DNA from: Elusimicrobiota bacterium
Lineage (GTDB): Bacteria > CG03
Assembly: GCA_021161625.1 (NCBI GenBank)
Contig: JAGHAG010000124.1
Coordinates: forward strand, 1-9,087
Reading direction: 5' to 3'
Length of the DNA: 9,087 nucleotides
Shown: piece by piece, positions 1 through 6,672 of the stretch
Numbering within the stretch: the stretch's first letter is position 1
Layout: each line of letters opens with the position of its first letter
Translations under genes and position numbers: made by a program
Notes under the pieces: generated by a model
What the model was told of the DNA's origin: nothing
The model's database searches: none
The model's input: the letters and a program-made list of their open reading frames with translations, nothing else

Positions 1-81
1 ATAAATTTCTTTTTCAAGAAAAGTGAAATTTTTTTATGGAAGAAAAAAAGGTATCCAGTTTTAAAAATTACAAATGCCTGA
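1..81 (+). CDS. C-terminal end of an unidentified upstream protein (partial)
   Basis: Frame 1 is open from the left edge to a TGA at 79-81, giving 26 residues that end in ...VLKITNA. The piece is rich in Phe, Lys and aromatic residues and shows no motif I recognise. The case for a real gene is contextual. It ends 8 nt inside ackA with the sequence ATGCCTGA, and the rpmF/plsX junction has the same layout (GTGCCTGA at 1486-1493), so the cluster uses this kind of coupled junction elsewhere. Genes often found before ackA-rpmF-plsX in other bacteria include coaD, rsmD and pta, but nothing visible here picks one. In AT-rich DNA 26 open codons can also occur by chance. Confidence 0.45.
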   Translation: MNFFFKKSEIFLWKKKRYPVLKITNA

Positions 82-1273
82 AAGATATAATTTAATTTTA
101 AACTGTGGCTCTTCCTCTGTAAAGTATAAAGTTTTTATTTCAAACACAGAAACCTGCATTGCAAAGGGAATTGTTGAAAAAATTGGCTCCCGTGAAGCAG
201 GAATAAAGCACAAAACTGAAAATCAAAAAATCCACAAAGTTGCAGAAGTTCTTTCCCACAAAAAAGCAATTCAATTGATTTTGAATTTCTTATTGCATAA
301 AGAAAAGGGAATAATCAAAAATGCGTCCAACATAAAAGCAGTAGGACACAGATTTGTCCACGGTGGGAAATATTCGGATGCAGTAATTGTAACAAAAGAG
401 GTGAAAACCTATCTTAAAGATGTCACCTTTGAACTTGCCCCTCTGCACAACCCCTACAATTTTCAGGGAGTTGAGGCGATTGAAGACATCCTGCCTGAAA
501 TTCCAAACATCTGCGTTTTTGACACCTCTTTTCATCAGACAATTCCTGACTATGCCTTTATTTACGGTCTTCCTTACAGATATTTTCAAAAATACAAAAT
601 CAGAAGGTATGGATTTCACGGAACCTCTCACAATTATGTCTATCTTGAGGCAGCAAAGCTTTTGAAAAAGAAAAAGGCAAGCGTGATAACCTGTCACCTT
701 GGTAACGGCTCGTCAATATCTGCAATAAAAGATGGCATGTGTATTGATACAACAATGGGATACACTCCGCTTGAAGGGTTGATAATGGGAACGAGAAGCG
801 GAGATGTTGACCCTGCTGCTGTTCTACACATAATGATGGAAGAAGAACTCCAGATTCACGAAATGGAGACAATTTTAAACAAACAAAGCGGTCTTCTGGG
901 AATAAGTGGCATCTCAAACGACATGAGAGAAATTTTAAAAGAAAAGGGCAAGGGAAATCCAAGAGCCATTCTTGCTTTCAGAGCGTACTGTTTCAGGGTC
1001 AAAAAATACATTGGTGCTTATCTTGGAGAACTGAATGGATGCGATGCGATAGTTTTTACTGCGGGAATAGGGGAAAATGCTCCTCAAGTAAGAGAAGAGG
1101 TCTTGAAAAATATGGAAAATCTTGGTATAAAACTTGATACAAAAAAGAATGCGCAGGTTGTTGGTGAAAAGGGTATAATCAGTGCTGACACCTCAAAGAT
1201 AAAAGTTTTTGTAATACCAACAAATGAAGAATTGATGATAAGCAAAATTATAGATAAACTTGTAAAGGAGTGA
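74..1273 (+). CDS. ackA: Acetate kinase
   Basis: Cytoplasmic kinase of the ASKHA superfamily that interconverts acetate + ATP and acetyl phosphate + ADP, usually paired with phosphotransacetylase. At 399 residues it is full length. Visible motifs in order: N-terminal NCGSSSVKYKVF with Asn10; GHRFVHGG with Arg93; LAPLHNP (121-127); CVFDTSFHQ with Asp150, matching the catalytic Asp148 of the Methanosarcina enzyme; RRYGFHGTSH with His182; HLGNGSS (208-214); MGTRSGDVDP with Arg241; FTAGIGENAP (328-337); and IPTNEE near the C-terminus, supplying the metal-linked Glu. No catalytic residue appears to be missing. The start is fixed by an in-frame TAA at 62-64 with no other ATG between. No good ribosome binding site precedes it, so translation probably depends on the overlapping upstream ORF. 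Unusually, it lies directly before rpmF with no YceD/DUF177 gene between them. Confidence 0.97.
   Translation: MPERYNLILNCGSSSVKYKVFISNTETCIAKGIVEKIGSREAGIKHKTENQKIHKVAEVLSHKKAIQLILNFLLHKEKGIIKNASNIKAVGHRFVHGGKYSDAVIVTKEVKTYLKDVTFELAPLHNPYNFQGVEAIEDILPEIPNICVFDTSFHQTIPDYAFIYGLPYRYFQKYKIRRYGFHGTSHNYVYLEAAKLLKKKKASVITCHLGNGSSISAIKDGMCIDTTMGYTPLEGLIMGTRSGDVDPAAVLHIMMEEELQIHEMETILNKQSGLLGISGISNDMREILKEKGKGNPRAILAFRAYCFRVKKYIGAYLGELNGCDAIVFTAGIGENAPQVREEVLKNMENLGIKLDTKKNAQVVGEKGIISADTSKIKVFVIPTNEELMISKIIDKLVKE
1264..1270 (+). promoter_or_regulatory. Ribosome binding site for rpmF
   Basis: AAAGGAG lies inside the last codons of ackA, 7 nt before the GTG at 1278. It supports that GTG as the rpmF start. 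An in-frame TAA at 1263-1265 excludes any earlier start. Confidence 0.75.
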
Positions 1274-1277
1274 TAAA

Positions 1278-1493
1278 GTGGCAAATCCAAAGAGAAAAAC
1301 TTCAAAAGCAAAGAAAAAAAGAAGACGTGCCCACTGGATGGGCGGGCTTAAAATTACTCTTGTTCACTGTCCTCAATGCAGAAGTTTAATCTCTCCTCAC
1401 ACGGTCTGTCCTTACTGTGGTTTTTACAAAGACAGAAAAATCATTAAAACCCGACAGGAAAAATTAGAAGAAAAGATAAGAAAAAGTGCCTGA
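1278..1493 (+). CDS. rpmF: 50S ribosomal protein L32 (bL32), zinc-ribbon form
   Basis: Structural protein of the large ribosomal subunit. The 71-residue product starts with MANPKRKTSKAKKKRRRAHW, the typical basic L32 N-terminus. It continues with CPQC and CPYC pairs (Cys31, Cys34, Cys44, Cys47) around a conserved SPH segment, which make the zinc ribbon. All four cysteines are present, so this is the zinc-binding (C+) type and not the cysteine-free paralogue used under zinc limitation. The usual length is about 57-60 residues; the excess is a charged tail rich in Lys and Glu after residue 52. The start is GTG, supported by AAAGGAG 7 nt upstream. It begins 4 nt after the ackA stop and overlaps plsX by 8 nt. 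The rpmF-plsX pairing is widespread in bacteria and links ribosome and membrane synthesis. Confidence 0.96.
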   Translation: MANPKRKTSKAKKKRRRAHWMGGLKITLVHCPQCRSLISPHTVCPYCGFYKDRKIIKTRQEKLEEKIRKSA

Positions 1494-2478
1494 AATTTTT
1501 CTTGATGCAATGGGTGGGGATTTTGCTCCCGAGTATCCTGTAAAAGGGGCAGTGCGGGCTGTCTCTAAAATTTCATCAAACCTTTTTCTGGTTGGGAATG
1601 AAAGTGAAATAAAGAAAATTCTTGGTGATTTTTCCCATCCGCGACTTAAAATTATCCATGCAAGTCAAAAAATTGCAATGGATGAAAAGCCTGCCATTGC
1701 CTGCAAAAAATATCCAGATTCAAGCATAATGGTTGCAATGAGAAAGGTAAAAGAAACCCCGAACTCAATTTTTATAAGTGCAGGAAATTCTGGCGCGGTT
1801 GTTGCTGCTGCCTGTATGACACTTGAAAGAATCCCGGGAGTTTTAAGACCTGCAATTTCAATTATTGCAAAAGGAATTGTTGCTCCTTTTATCCTTGTGG
1901 ACGGTGGTGCCAATGTCTCCTGCAACTGGAAGCATCTTTTCCAATTTGGAATTTTTGCCCATGCCTGTGCTAAGGAATTTCTTGGAATTTCAAATCCAAG
2001 AGTGGCACTTCTTTCAAATGGAAGTGAACCCACAAAAGGGACAGAAGAAATCATAAAAGCACATGAGGCGCTTAAGAAAAGTTCTCTTAATTTTATTGGC
2101 AATGTGGAAGGGAATGAAGTTTTTAGCGGAAATTTTGATTGTCTCATCTGTGATGGTTTTGTTGGAAATGTTTTGCTTAAATTTGCAGAGGGTTTTGCAA
2201 AAACCATAAAAAATATCGTATCTTCCGGGAAAAAAATAAGCTTTGCAAAAATTTTTCTTAAAAAATTTGCAAAAAAACTTTTTAAGAAATTTGATTACAC
2301 TGAATATGGAGCAAGTTTTCTTCTCGGTCTTAAAGGTTCGGTTATGGTAACACACGGAATTGCCGATGAAATTGCAATTATGAATGCAATTATATCTTCG
2401 GAAAAAGGAGATGGTAAAATTTCTGACATAATTGCTGAAGAAATAAATAAAAACAAAGATATTCTGGAGGAAAAATGA
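1486..2478 (+). CDS. plsX: Phosphate acyltransferase PlsX
   Basis: Converts acyl-ACP + phosphate into acyl-phosphate + ACP. Acyl-phosphate is the donor used by PlsY to acylate glycerol-3-phosphate, so this enzyme joins fatty acid synthesis to phospholipid synthesis; PlsX proteins act peripherally at the membrane. The 330 residues match the family. Motifs: FLDAMGGDFAP (5-15), SAGNSGAVVAAA (98-109), VDGGANV (138-144), LLSNGSEPTKGTE (175-187), CDGFVGNVLLK (222-232), and GLKGSVMVTHG (281-291). The segment at 245-272 is very rich in Lys and Phe and could be the membrane-facing helix region. The GTG start is the only option that keeps the N-terminal DAMGGD motif, since an in-frame TAA sits at 1477-1479 and the next ATG (1510) would remove its Asp. 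The ribosome binding site is weak, so coupling to rpmF through the 8 nt overlap is likely. Confidence 0.96.
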   Translation: MPEIFLDAMGGDFAPEYPVKGAVRAVSKISSNLFLVGNESEIKKILGDFSHPRLKIIHASQKIAMDEKPAIACKKYPDSSIMVAMRKVKETPNSIFISAGNSGAVVAAACMTLERIPGVLRPAISIIAKGIVAPFILVDGGANVSCNWKHLFQFGIFAHACAKEFLGISNPRVALLSNGSEPTKGTEEIIKAHEALKKSSLNFIGNVEGNEVFSGNFDCLICDGFVGNVLLKFAEGFAKTIKNIVSSGKKISFAKIFLKKFAKKLFKKFDYTEYGASFLLGLKGSVMVTHGIADEIAIMNAIISSEKGDGKISDIIAEEINKNKDILEEK

Positions 2479-3452
2479 AAGGTGTAAAAATTATTTCAAC
2501 AGGATATTATATCCCTGAAAAAATTTTGACAAATCAGGACCTTGAGAAAATGGTTGACACTTCTGATGAATGGATAACAACAAGAACCGGAATAAAAGAA
2601 AGAAGAATTGCTGACGAGAAAGATGCTGTTTCAGACCTTGCCATAAAAGCAGCAAGAAAAGCAATTGAAAAAAGTGGCATACCAAAAGAAAAAATTGACC
2701 TGATAATAAATGGAACATTTACACCTGATTATCCACTGCCTGCATCTGCCTGTCTTGTTGGCGAAAAACTTGGAATAAAAAATGTTCAGATGTTTGACCT
2801 TTCCGCTGCATGCAGTGGCTTTATTTATTCTCTTTCCGTTGCCTATTCAATGATAAAGACAGGGCTTTCAAATTATGCTCTTGTGATAGGTTCAGAAAAA
2901 CTTTCCGCAGTAACTGACTGGCAGGACAGAAACACCTGCGTTCTTTTTGGTGATGGTGCAGGGTGCGCCATTCTGGGAGCTTCTCATGAGGAGCATTTTT
3001 TGAGTTTTTCCTGCGGTGCGGACGGTTCTTACAGAGAACTTCTTTACATTCCAGCAGGCGGCTCCCTTAATCCTGCAACAGAGGAAACTGTAAAGAATCG
3101 TCTCCACTTTGTAAAGATGGAAGGAAACAAAACCTTCAAGGTTGCAGTTTCAAAGATGGCAGAGGTTGCAAGAGGAGCCATGAAAAAAGCAGGTATTTCA
3201 TCCGAAGACATAAAACTTGTCATACCACATCAGGCAAATATAAGAATTATTGAAGCCCTTGCAAGATTTTTAAATGTGCCAATGGAAAAAGTTTTTGTAA
3301 ACATTGATAAAATTGGAAACTGCTCAGCAGCAACGGTTCCTGTCGCTCTTGCACAGGCAGATGAAAAAGGACTTTTAAAAAAGGATGACATTGTTCTTCT
3401 TGTTGCCTTTGGTGGTGGTTTTACATGGGCAGGAGCTGTAATAAAATGGTAA
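2475..3452 (+). CDS. fabH: Beta-ketoacyl-ACP synthase III (FabH)
   Basis: Starts fatty acid chains by condensing an acyl-CoA primer, usually acetyl-CoA or a branched short-chain CoA, with malonyl-ACP. The 325-residue length is normal for the thiolase-fold KAS III family. The catalytic triad is visible: Cys113 in SAACSGFIYSL, His252 in IPHQANIRII, and Asn282 in IGNCSAAT. The N-terminal SDEWITTRTGIKERRI segment (30-45) and C-terminal VAFGGGFTWAG (310-320) are family hallmarks. I cannot tell straight- from branched-chain primer preference by eye. The ATG overlaps the plsX stop as ATGA, and GGAGG at 2466-2470 lies 4 nt before it, so coupled re-initiation is expected. Confidence 0.97.
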   Translation: MKGVKIISTGYYIPEKILTNQDLEKMVDTSDEWITTRTGIKERRIADEKDAVSDLAIKAARKAIEKSGIPKEKIDLIINGTFTPDYPLPASACLVGEKLGIKNVQMFDLSAACSGFIYSLSVAYSMIKTGLSNYALVIGSEKLSAVTDWQDRNTCVLFGDGAGCAILGASHEEHFLSFSCGADGSYRELLYIPAGGSLNPATEETVKNRLHFVKMEGNKTFKVAVSKMAEVARGAMKKAGISSEDIKLVIPHQANIRIIEALARFLNVPMEKVFVNIDKIGNCSAATVPVALAQADEKGLLKKDDIVLLVAFGGGFTWAGAVIKW

Positions 3453-4354
3453 AAAATTTTGCTCTAATTTTTCCAGGACAGGGCATACAAAGAGTTGGAA
3501 TGGGGAAAGAAATTTATGAAAAATTTCCACAGGCAAAACAAACCCTTGATGAAGCATGCGAAATTCTTGGGAGACCTTTAAAGCAGATTATGTTTGAAGG
3601 ACCACCAGAGGAACTTTCAAAAATAGTAAACACACAGCTTTCAATTTTCACTCTGAACATTATGATTTTAAACTCTATAAAAGATGCTTTATCTCGGAAA
3701 CCTTTATTTGTCGCAGGTCACAGTCTGGGCGAGTTCTGTGCGGTTTTTGCAAGCGGGGCTTTGAGTTTTCATGACACCTTGAAACTTGTTGAAATAAGAG
3801 GAACGATTATGGATGCCTTTACACCTGAAGGTTCAATGGCTGCTGTGATTGGTTTGCCGCCTGAAGAAGTGCAAGAGAAAGCAAAAGAAATTACATCAAC
3901 AGGGAAACTGGTTGAAGCCGTCAATTTTAATTCCACAAAACAAACAGTTATTTCTGGAACAAAGGAAGGAATTGAAGAATTTAAGTCAAAAGTTAAAGCA
4001 AGGGTCATTCCTTTAAGAGTAAGAGGGCCCTTTCACTCATCTCTTATGATTGGTGTTGAAAAGAAATTTCAGGAGGAACTTAAAAAATTTTATTTTTCTG
4101 ACCCTGATGTGCCTGTTGTTTCAAATTATTCTGCAAATGCCTCAAAAACATCTGAGGAAGTTGTTGAAAATCTATCCCGACAGATTGCCGCTCCTGTTAG
4201 ATGGGTAGATTCTGTAAAATTTATGGTGGAAAATGGAGTCCATCTTTTTATAGAATCAAGTGAAAAAAGCATTCTCTTAAGCATGGTGAAAGATATTGCT
4301 CCTGATGTAAATTGTGTAAATGCATTATCATTGATAAGTAGCGGTGAAAAATAA
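3446..4354 (+). CDS. fabD: Malonyl-CoA:ACP transacylase (FabD)
   Basis: Moves malonate from CoA to the AcpP thiol, supplying the extender for FabH and FabF. I chose the ATG at 3446, giving 302 residues that begin MVKNFALIFPGQG. The upstream in-frame ATG at 3425 would add seven residues without family similarity and overlap fabH by 28 nt. The chosen start overlaps fabH by 7 nt and has AGGAG at 3431-3435. Motifs: PGQG with Gln12 (oxyanion side), GHSLGE with nucleophile Ser93, Arg118 in VEIRG (binds the malonyl carboxylate), FHSSLM with His197 (the Ser-His pair), and Gln246 before APVRW. One deviation: where the family usually has E(V)GPGKVL near the C-terminus, this protein reads IESSEKSILL (269-278), losing the glycines. 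The catalytic core is intact, so I expect an active enzyme. Confidence 0.95.
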   Translation: MVKNFALIFPGQGIQRVGMGKEIYEKFPQAKQTLDEACEILGRPLKQIMFEGPPEELSKIVNTQLSIFTLNIMILNSIKDALSRKPLFVAGHSLGEFCAVFASGALSFHDTLKLVEIRGTIMDAFTPEGSMAAVIGLPPEEVQEKAKEITSTGKLVEAVNFNSTKQTVISGTKEGIEEFKSKVKARVIPLRVRGPFHSSLMIGVEKKFQEELKKFYFSDPDVPVVSNYSANASKTSEEVVENLSRQIAAPVRWVDSVKFMVENGVHLFIESSEKSILLSMVKDIAPDVNCVNALSLISSGEK

Positions 4355-4388
4355 GAAGTTGGATAAAGGGGATTTTGAAATTTATTTT

Positions 4389-4395
4389 AAGGAGG
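4389..4395 (+). promoter_or_regulatory. Strong ribosome binding site for fabG
   Basis: AAGGAGG lies 8 nt before the fabG ATG within the 49 nt gap after fabD. An in-frame TAA touches the ATG (4401-4403), so the start is unambiguous. The rest of the gap shows no hairpin and no convincing promoter. Confidence 0.85.
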
Positions 4396-4403
4396 CAGAA
4401 TAA

Positions 4404-5141
4404 ATGAATCTTGACGGAAAAATTGCAGTAATTACAGGTGGTGCACAGGGAATTGGTTTTGCAATTTCTCAAAAACTTGCATCTCTCGGGGTTACTTCGG
4501 TTATTGTGGATATTCAAGAGGATAAGGCGAAAGATGCAGCAAAAAGGATTTGCGATTCAGGTTTTAACTCTGACTGGGCAGTTTGTGATGTTTCAAACTT
4601 TCAGCAAGTCAGCGCCACATTTAAAGAAATTTTAGACAAACACAAAAAAATTGACATCCTCATAAACAATGCAGGAATAACAAGAGATGCTCTTTTCTTG
4701 AGAATGAGTGAAGATGACTGGGATAAGGTTTTAAATATAAATTTAAAAAGTGCCTTTAACTGCACAAAAGCCGTGATACGCAGCATGATGAGGGAAGGTG
4801 GAGTTATTATAAACATGGCATCAATTGTTGGACAAATAGGAAACATCGGTCAGGCAAACTACTCTGCATCAAAGGGTGGTCTTATTGCTTTAACAAAAAC
4901 CCTTGCAAAAGAATTTGCCTCAAAAAATATAAGGGTAAATGCTGTCTGCCCTGGCTTTATAAAAACTGCAATGACGGACAAAATGCCTGAGGAAGCAAAA
5001 CAGAAATTTATTGAAAGCATACCTCTAAAAAGAATGGGCGAACCTCAGGATGTTGCAAATCTGGTTGCATTTTTGTGCAGTGATGAGTCCTCATACATTA
5101 CAGGTCAGACAATAAGGGTTGACGGCGGACTTGTAATATAG
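4404..5141 (+). CDS. fabG: 3-oxoacyl-ACP reductase (FabG), short-chain dehydrogenase
   Basis: Reduces beta-ketoacyl-ACP to 3-hydroxyacyl-ACP, the first reduction of each elongation cycle; classical SDR, normally a tetramer. The 245 residues match FabG. Motifs: TGGAQGIG (11-18, nucleotide-binding turn), NNAG (88-91), Asn113 in NINLKSAF, catalytic Ser140 in NMASIVG, Tyr153 and Lys157 in ANYSASK, PGFIKTAM (183-190), and the C-terminal SSYITGQTIRVDGG. Two cofactor positions are unusual for FabG. The Arg common in TGxSRGIG is Gln15, and the second beta strand ends in Asp36 (VIVDIQ), which in SDRs contacts the adenine-ribose hydroxyls of NAD(H). I infer a preference for NADH over NADPH. Its place between fabD and acpP makes a fatty acid role far more likely than another SDR function. 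Confidence 0.95.
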   Translation: MNLDGKIAVITGGAQGIGFAISQKLASLGVTSVIVDIQEDKAKDAAKRICDSGFNSDWAVCDVSNFQQVSATFKEILDKHKKIDILINNAGITRDALFLRMSEDDWDKVLNINLKSAFNCTKAVIRSMMREGGVIINMASIVGQIGNIGQANYSASKGGLIALTKTLAKEFASKNIRVNAVCPGFIKTAMTDKMPEEAKQKFIESIPLKRMGEPQDVANLVAFLCSDESSYITGQTIRVDGGLVI

Positions 5142-5147
5142 TAAAAT
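5119..5147 (+). promoter_or_regulatory. Putative sigma-70-type promoter before acpP
   Basis: TTGACG at 5119-5124 and TAAAAT at 5142-5147 each match the consensus at 5 of 6 positions and are separated by exactly 17 nt. Transcription would start near 5154, leaving a leader of about 24 nt that contains the acpP ribosome binding site. The -35 box lies in codons for the conserved FabG C-terminal VDGG motif and the -10 is an A-rich word common in this DNA, so chance is possible. An extra promoter here would suit the high demand for carrier protein. Confidence 0.4.
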
Positions 5148-5165
5148 TCAACCCAAAAAAATAAA

Positions 5166-5172
5166 AAGGAGG
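5166..5172 (+). promoter_or_regulatory. Strong ribosome binding site for acpP
   Basis: AAGGAGG, directly followed by another G, lies 5 nt before the acpP ATG. It is a near-perfect anti-16S match and fits a highly translated small protein. Confidence 0.85.
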
Positions 5173-5177
5173 GCGTT

Positions 5178-5423
5178 ATGGCTGATGAAAACATTGAACA
5201 GAAAATCAAGGAAATCATTGCGGAAAGATTGAGAGTTGATGTTTCAAAGGTTACTCCTGATGCAAGTTTTGTAAACGACCTTGGTGCAGATTCTCTTGAT
5301 CAGGTGGAACTTGTTATGGCTCTTGAGGATGAATTCGGTCTTGAAATTGCTGATGAAGATGCTCAGAAACTTGACACGGTTGGAAAAGCAATTGAATATG
5401 TAAAATCAAAACTCTCATCATAA
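5178..5423 (+). CDS. acpP: Acyl carrier protein
   Basis: Small acidic cytoplasmic four-helix protein that carries malonyl and growing acyl chains on a 4'-phosphopantetheine arm. The 81-residue product has the modification motif DLGADSLDQVELVMALE (34-50), with the attachment serine at Ser39 in DSL. Acidic helix II after it is the recognition surface for FabD, FabH, FabG, FabF and PlsX, all encoded next to it. The remaining sequence, including EFGLEIADEDA and the C-terminal helix, is typical. It has its own 36 nt leader gap, a strong ribosome binding site and a possible promoter. It ends 6 nt before fabF. No phosphopantetheinyl transferase gene is in this window. Confidence 0.98.
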   Translation: MADENIEQKIKEIIAERLRVDVSKVTPDASFVNDLGADSLDQVELVMALEDEFGLEIADEDAQKLDTVGKAIEYVKSKLSS

Positions 5424-5429
5424 AAAATA

Positions 5430-6671
5430 ATGAAAAAAAGAGTTGTTGTTACAGGAATTGGTGTAATATCTCCATGTGGACTTGATGTTGAAAGTTTCTG
5501 GGCAGGGATTACATCAGGAAAAAGTGCAGCAGGACCAATTACCCACTTTGATGCAACAAATTTTTCAACAAAGTTTGCCTGTGAGGTAAAAGGATTTAAT
5601 CCTGAAAACTACATTGACCCTAAAAAGGCAACCCGAATGGATAGATTCTGCCAGTTTGCTGTTGCTGCCTGCAGGCAGGCATTTGAAATGAGTGGACTTG
5701 AAATTTCAGATGACATTAAACCTTACATTGGAGCAATTATAGGAAGTGGGATTGGTGGGATAGGAACAGTGGAAGCAAATCACACCCTCTTAATTCAAAA
5801 AGGACCCCGAAGAATTTCTCCTTTTTTGATACCAATGATGATACCTGATATGGCAGGAGGAGAAATCGCAATTGAATGGGGGCTTGAGGGGCCAAATTTT
5901 TCTATTTCCTCTGCCTGTGCTTCTGCATCTCACGCAATTGCAATTTCAACACGTTTGATTCAGATCGGTGAGGCAAAGGTTATGGTAACAGGTGGGACTG
6001 ATGCAGCAATCACACCTCTTTCACACGGAGCATTTTGCAGAATAGGAGCCCTTTCAAAAAGAAATGATGACCCCCAACACGCATCCCGTCCTTTTGACAA
6101 AGACAGAGACGGTTTTGTGATGGCAGAAGGGTCAGGAATTCTCATTCTTGAAGAATACGAGTTTGCAAAAGCAAGGGGTGCAAAAATCCTCGCTGAAATT
6201 GTTGGAATCGGACAGACAGATGATGCATATCATCAAACAGCACCTGAACCCACAGGAGAAATTGCTGCCCGAACAATGGAATTTGCAATTAAAGATGGAG
6301 GTTTTCCAAAAGAAGAAGTTGACTACATAAATGCACACGGCACATCAACTCCCTTGAATGATAAAGCAGAATCCCATGCAATAAAAAAAGTTTTTGGAGA
6401 ACACGCATACAAACTTTCGGTTTCCTCAACAAAATCCACGACAGGACATCTTTTGGGTGCAGCAGGCGGAGTTGAATTAATTGCAACAATTCTTGCAATT
6501 CAAAAATCCATACTACCCCCGACAATAAATTATCAAACTCCTGACCCTGAATGTGACCTTGACTATGTCCCGAACAAACCAAAAGAAAAGAAAATCAGAT
6601 TTGCTCTTTCCAATTCTTTTGGTTTCGGTGGACACAATGCCTGTATTGCTGTGAAAAATCCTGAAATCTGA
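5430..6671 (+). CDS. fabF: Beta-ketoacyl-ACP synthase II (FabF)
   Basis: Elongating condensing enzyme: joins acyl-ACP and malonyl-ACP with loss of CO2. The 413 residues begin MKKRVVVTGIGVISPCG as expected. The Cys-His-His site is present: Cys163 in SSACASASHAI, His303 in NAHGTSTPLND, and His340 in STKSTTGHLLGAAGG, which also contains conserved Lys335. The gating loop NSFGFGGHN (395-403) includes Phe399, equivalent to the gatekeeper Phe400 of E. coli FabF. The His303/His340 pair separates it from the His-Asn FabH type. FabF rather than FabB is the better call from the motifs and neighbours, but the distinction is not absolute. There is no recognisable ribosome binding site before the ATG, only an A-rich 6 nt gap after acpP, so translation probably relies on ribosomes finishing acpP. 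Confidence 0.97.
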   Translation: MKKRVVVTGIGVISPCGLDVESFWAGITSGKSAAGPITHFDATNFSTKFACEVKGFNPENYIDPKKATRMDRFCQFAVAACRQAFEMSGLEISDDIKPYIGAIIGSGIGGIGTVEANHTLLIQKGPRRISPFLIPMMIPDMAGGEIAIEWGLEGPNFSISSACASASHAIAISTRLIQIGEAKVMVTGGTDAAITPLSHGAFCRIGALSKRNDDPQHASRPFDKDRDGFVMAEGSGILILEEYEFAKARGAKILAEIVGIGQTDDAYHQTAPEPTGEIAARTMEFAIKDGGFPKEEVDYINAHGTSTPLNDKAESHAIKKVFGEHAYKLSVSSTKSTTGHLLGAAGGVELIATILAIQKSILPPTINYQTPDPECDLDYVPNKPKEKKIRFALSNSFGFGGHNACIAVKNPEI

Positions 6672-6672
6672 A

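Noticed and set aside
1232..1260. TTGATG, a 17 nt spacer and TAAACT as a promoter for rpmF
   Set aside because: The -10 match is only 4 of 6, and the predicted start would fall on or beside the rpmF ribosome binding site, leaving no usable leader.
1665..2207. 180-codon open frame on the minus strand across plsX
   Set aside because: It is antisense to a clear plsX gene, has no recognisable motif, and reflects codon bias on the opposite strand.
2225..2285. A/T homopolymer-rich stretch in plsX as a programmed slippage site
   Set aside because: The frame remains open and the family motifs on both sides are in the same frame; the runs come from Lys and Phe codons in AT-rich DNA.
3425..3445. Upstream ATG as the fabD start
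   Set aside because: It would add seven unconserved residues and lengthen the overlap with fabH; the ATG at 3446 gives the standard N-terminus and has AGGAG at a fair distance.
4359..4388. TTGGAT and TATTTT as a promoter for fabG in the fabD-fabG gap
   Set aside because: Both boxes are weak (3 and 4 of 6 matches) and the start would overlap the ribosome binding site.
5142..5177. A-rich fabG-acpP gap as a terminator or FapR-type operator
   Set aside because: There is no inverted repeat that could form a hairpin, no T-run after a stem, and no palindromic operator-like sequence.
6289..6582. Minus-strand open frame of 97 codons within fabF
   Set aside because: It lies opposite conserved FabF catalytic motifs, which fully explain the sequence; its translation is low-complexity and matches no family I know.
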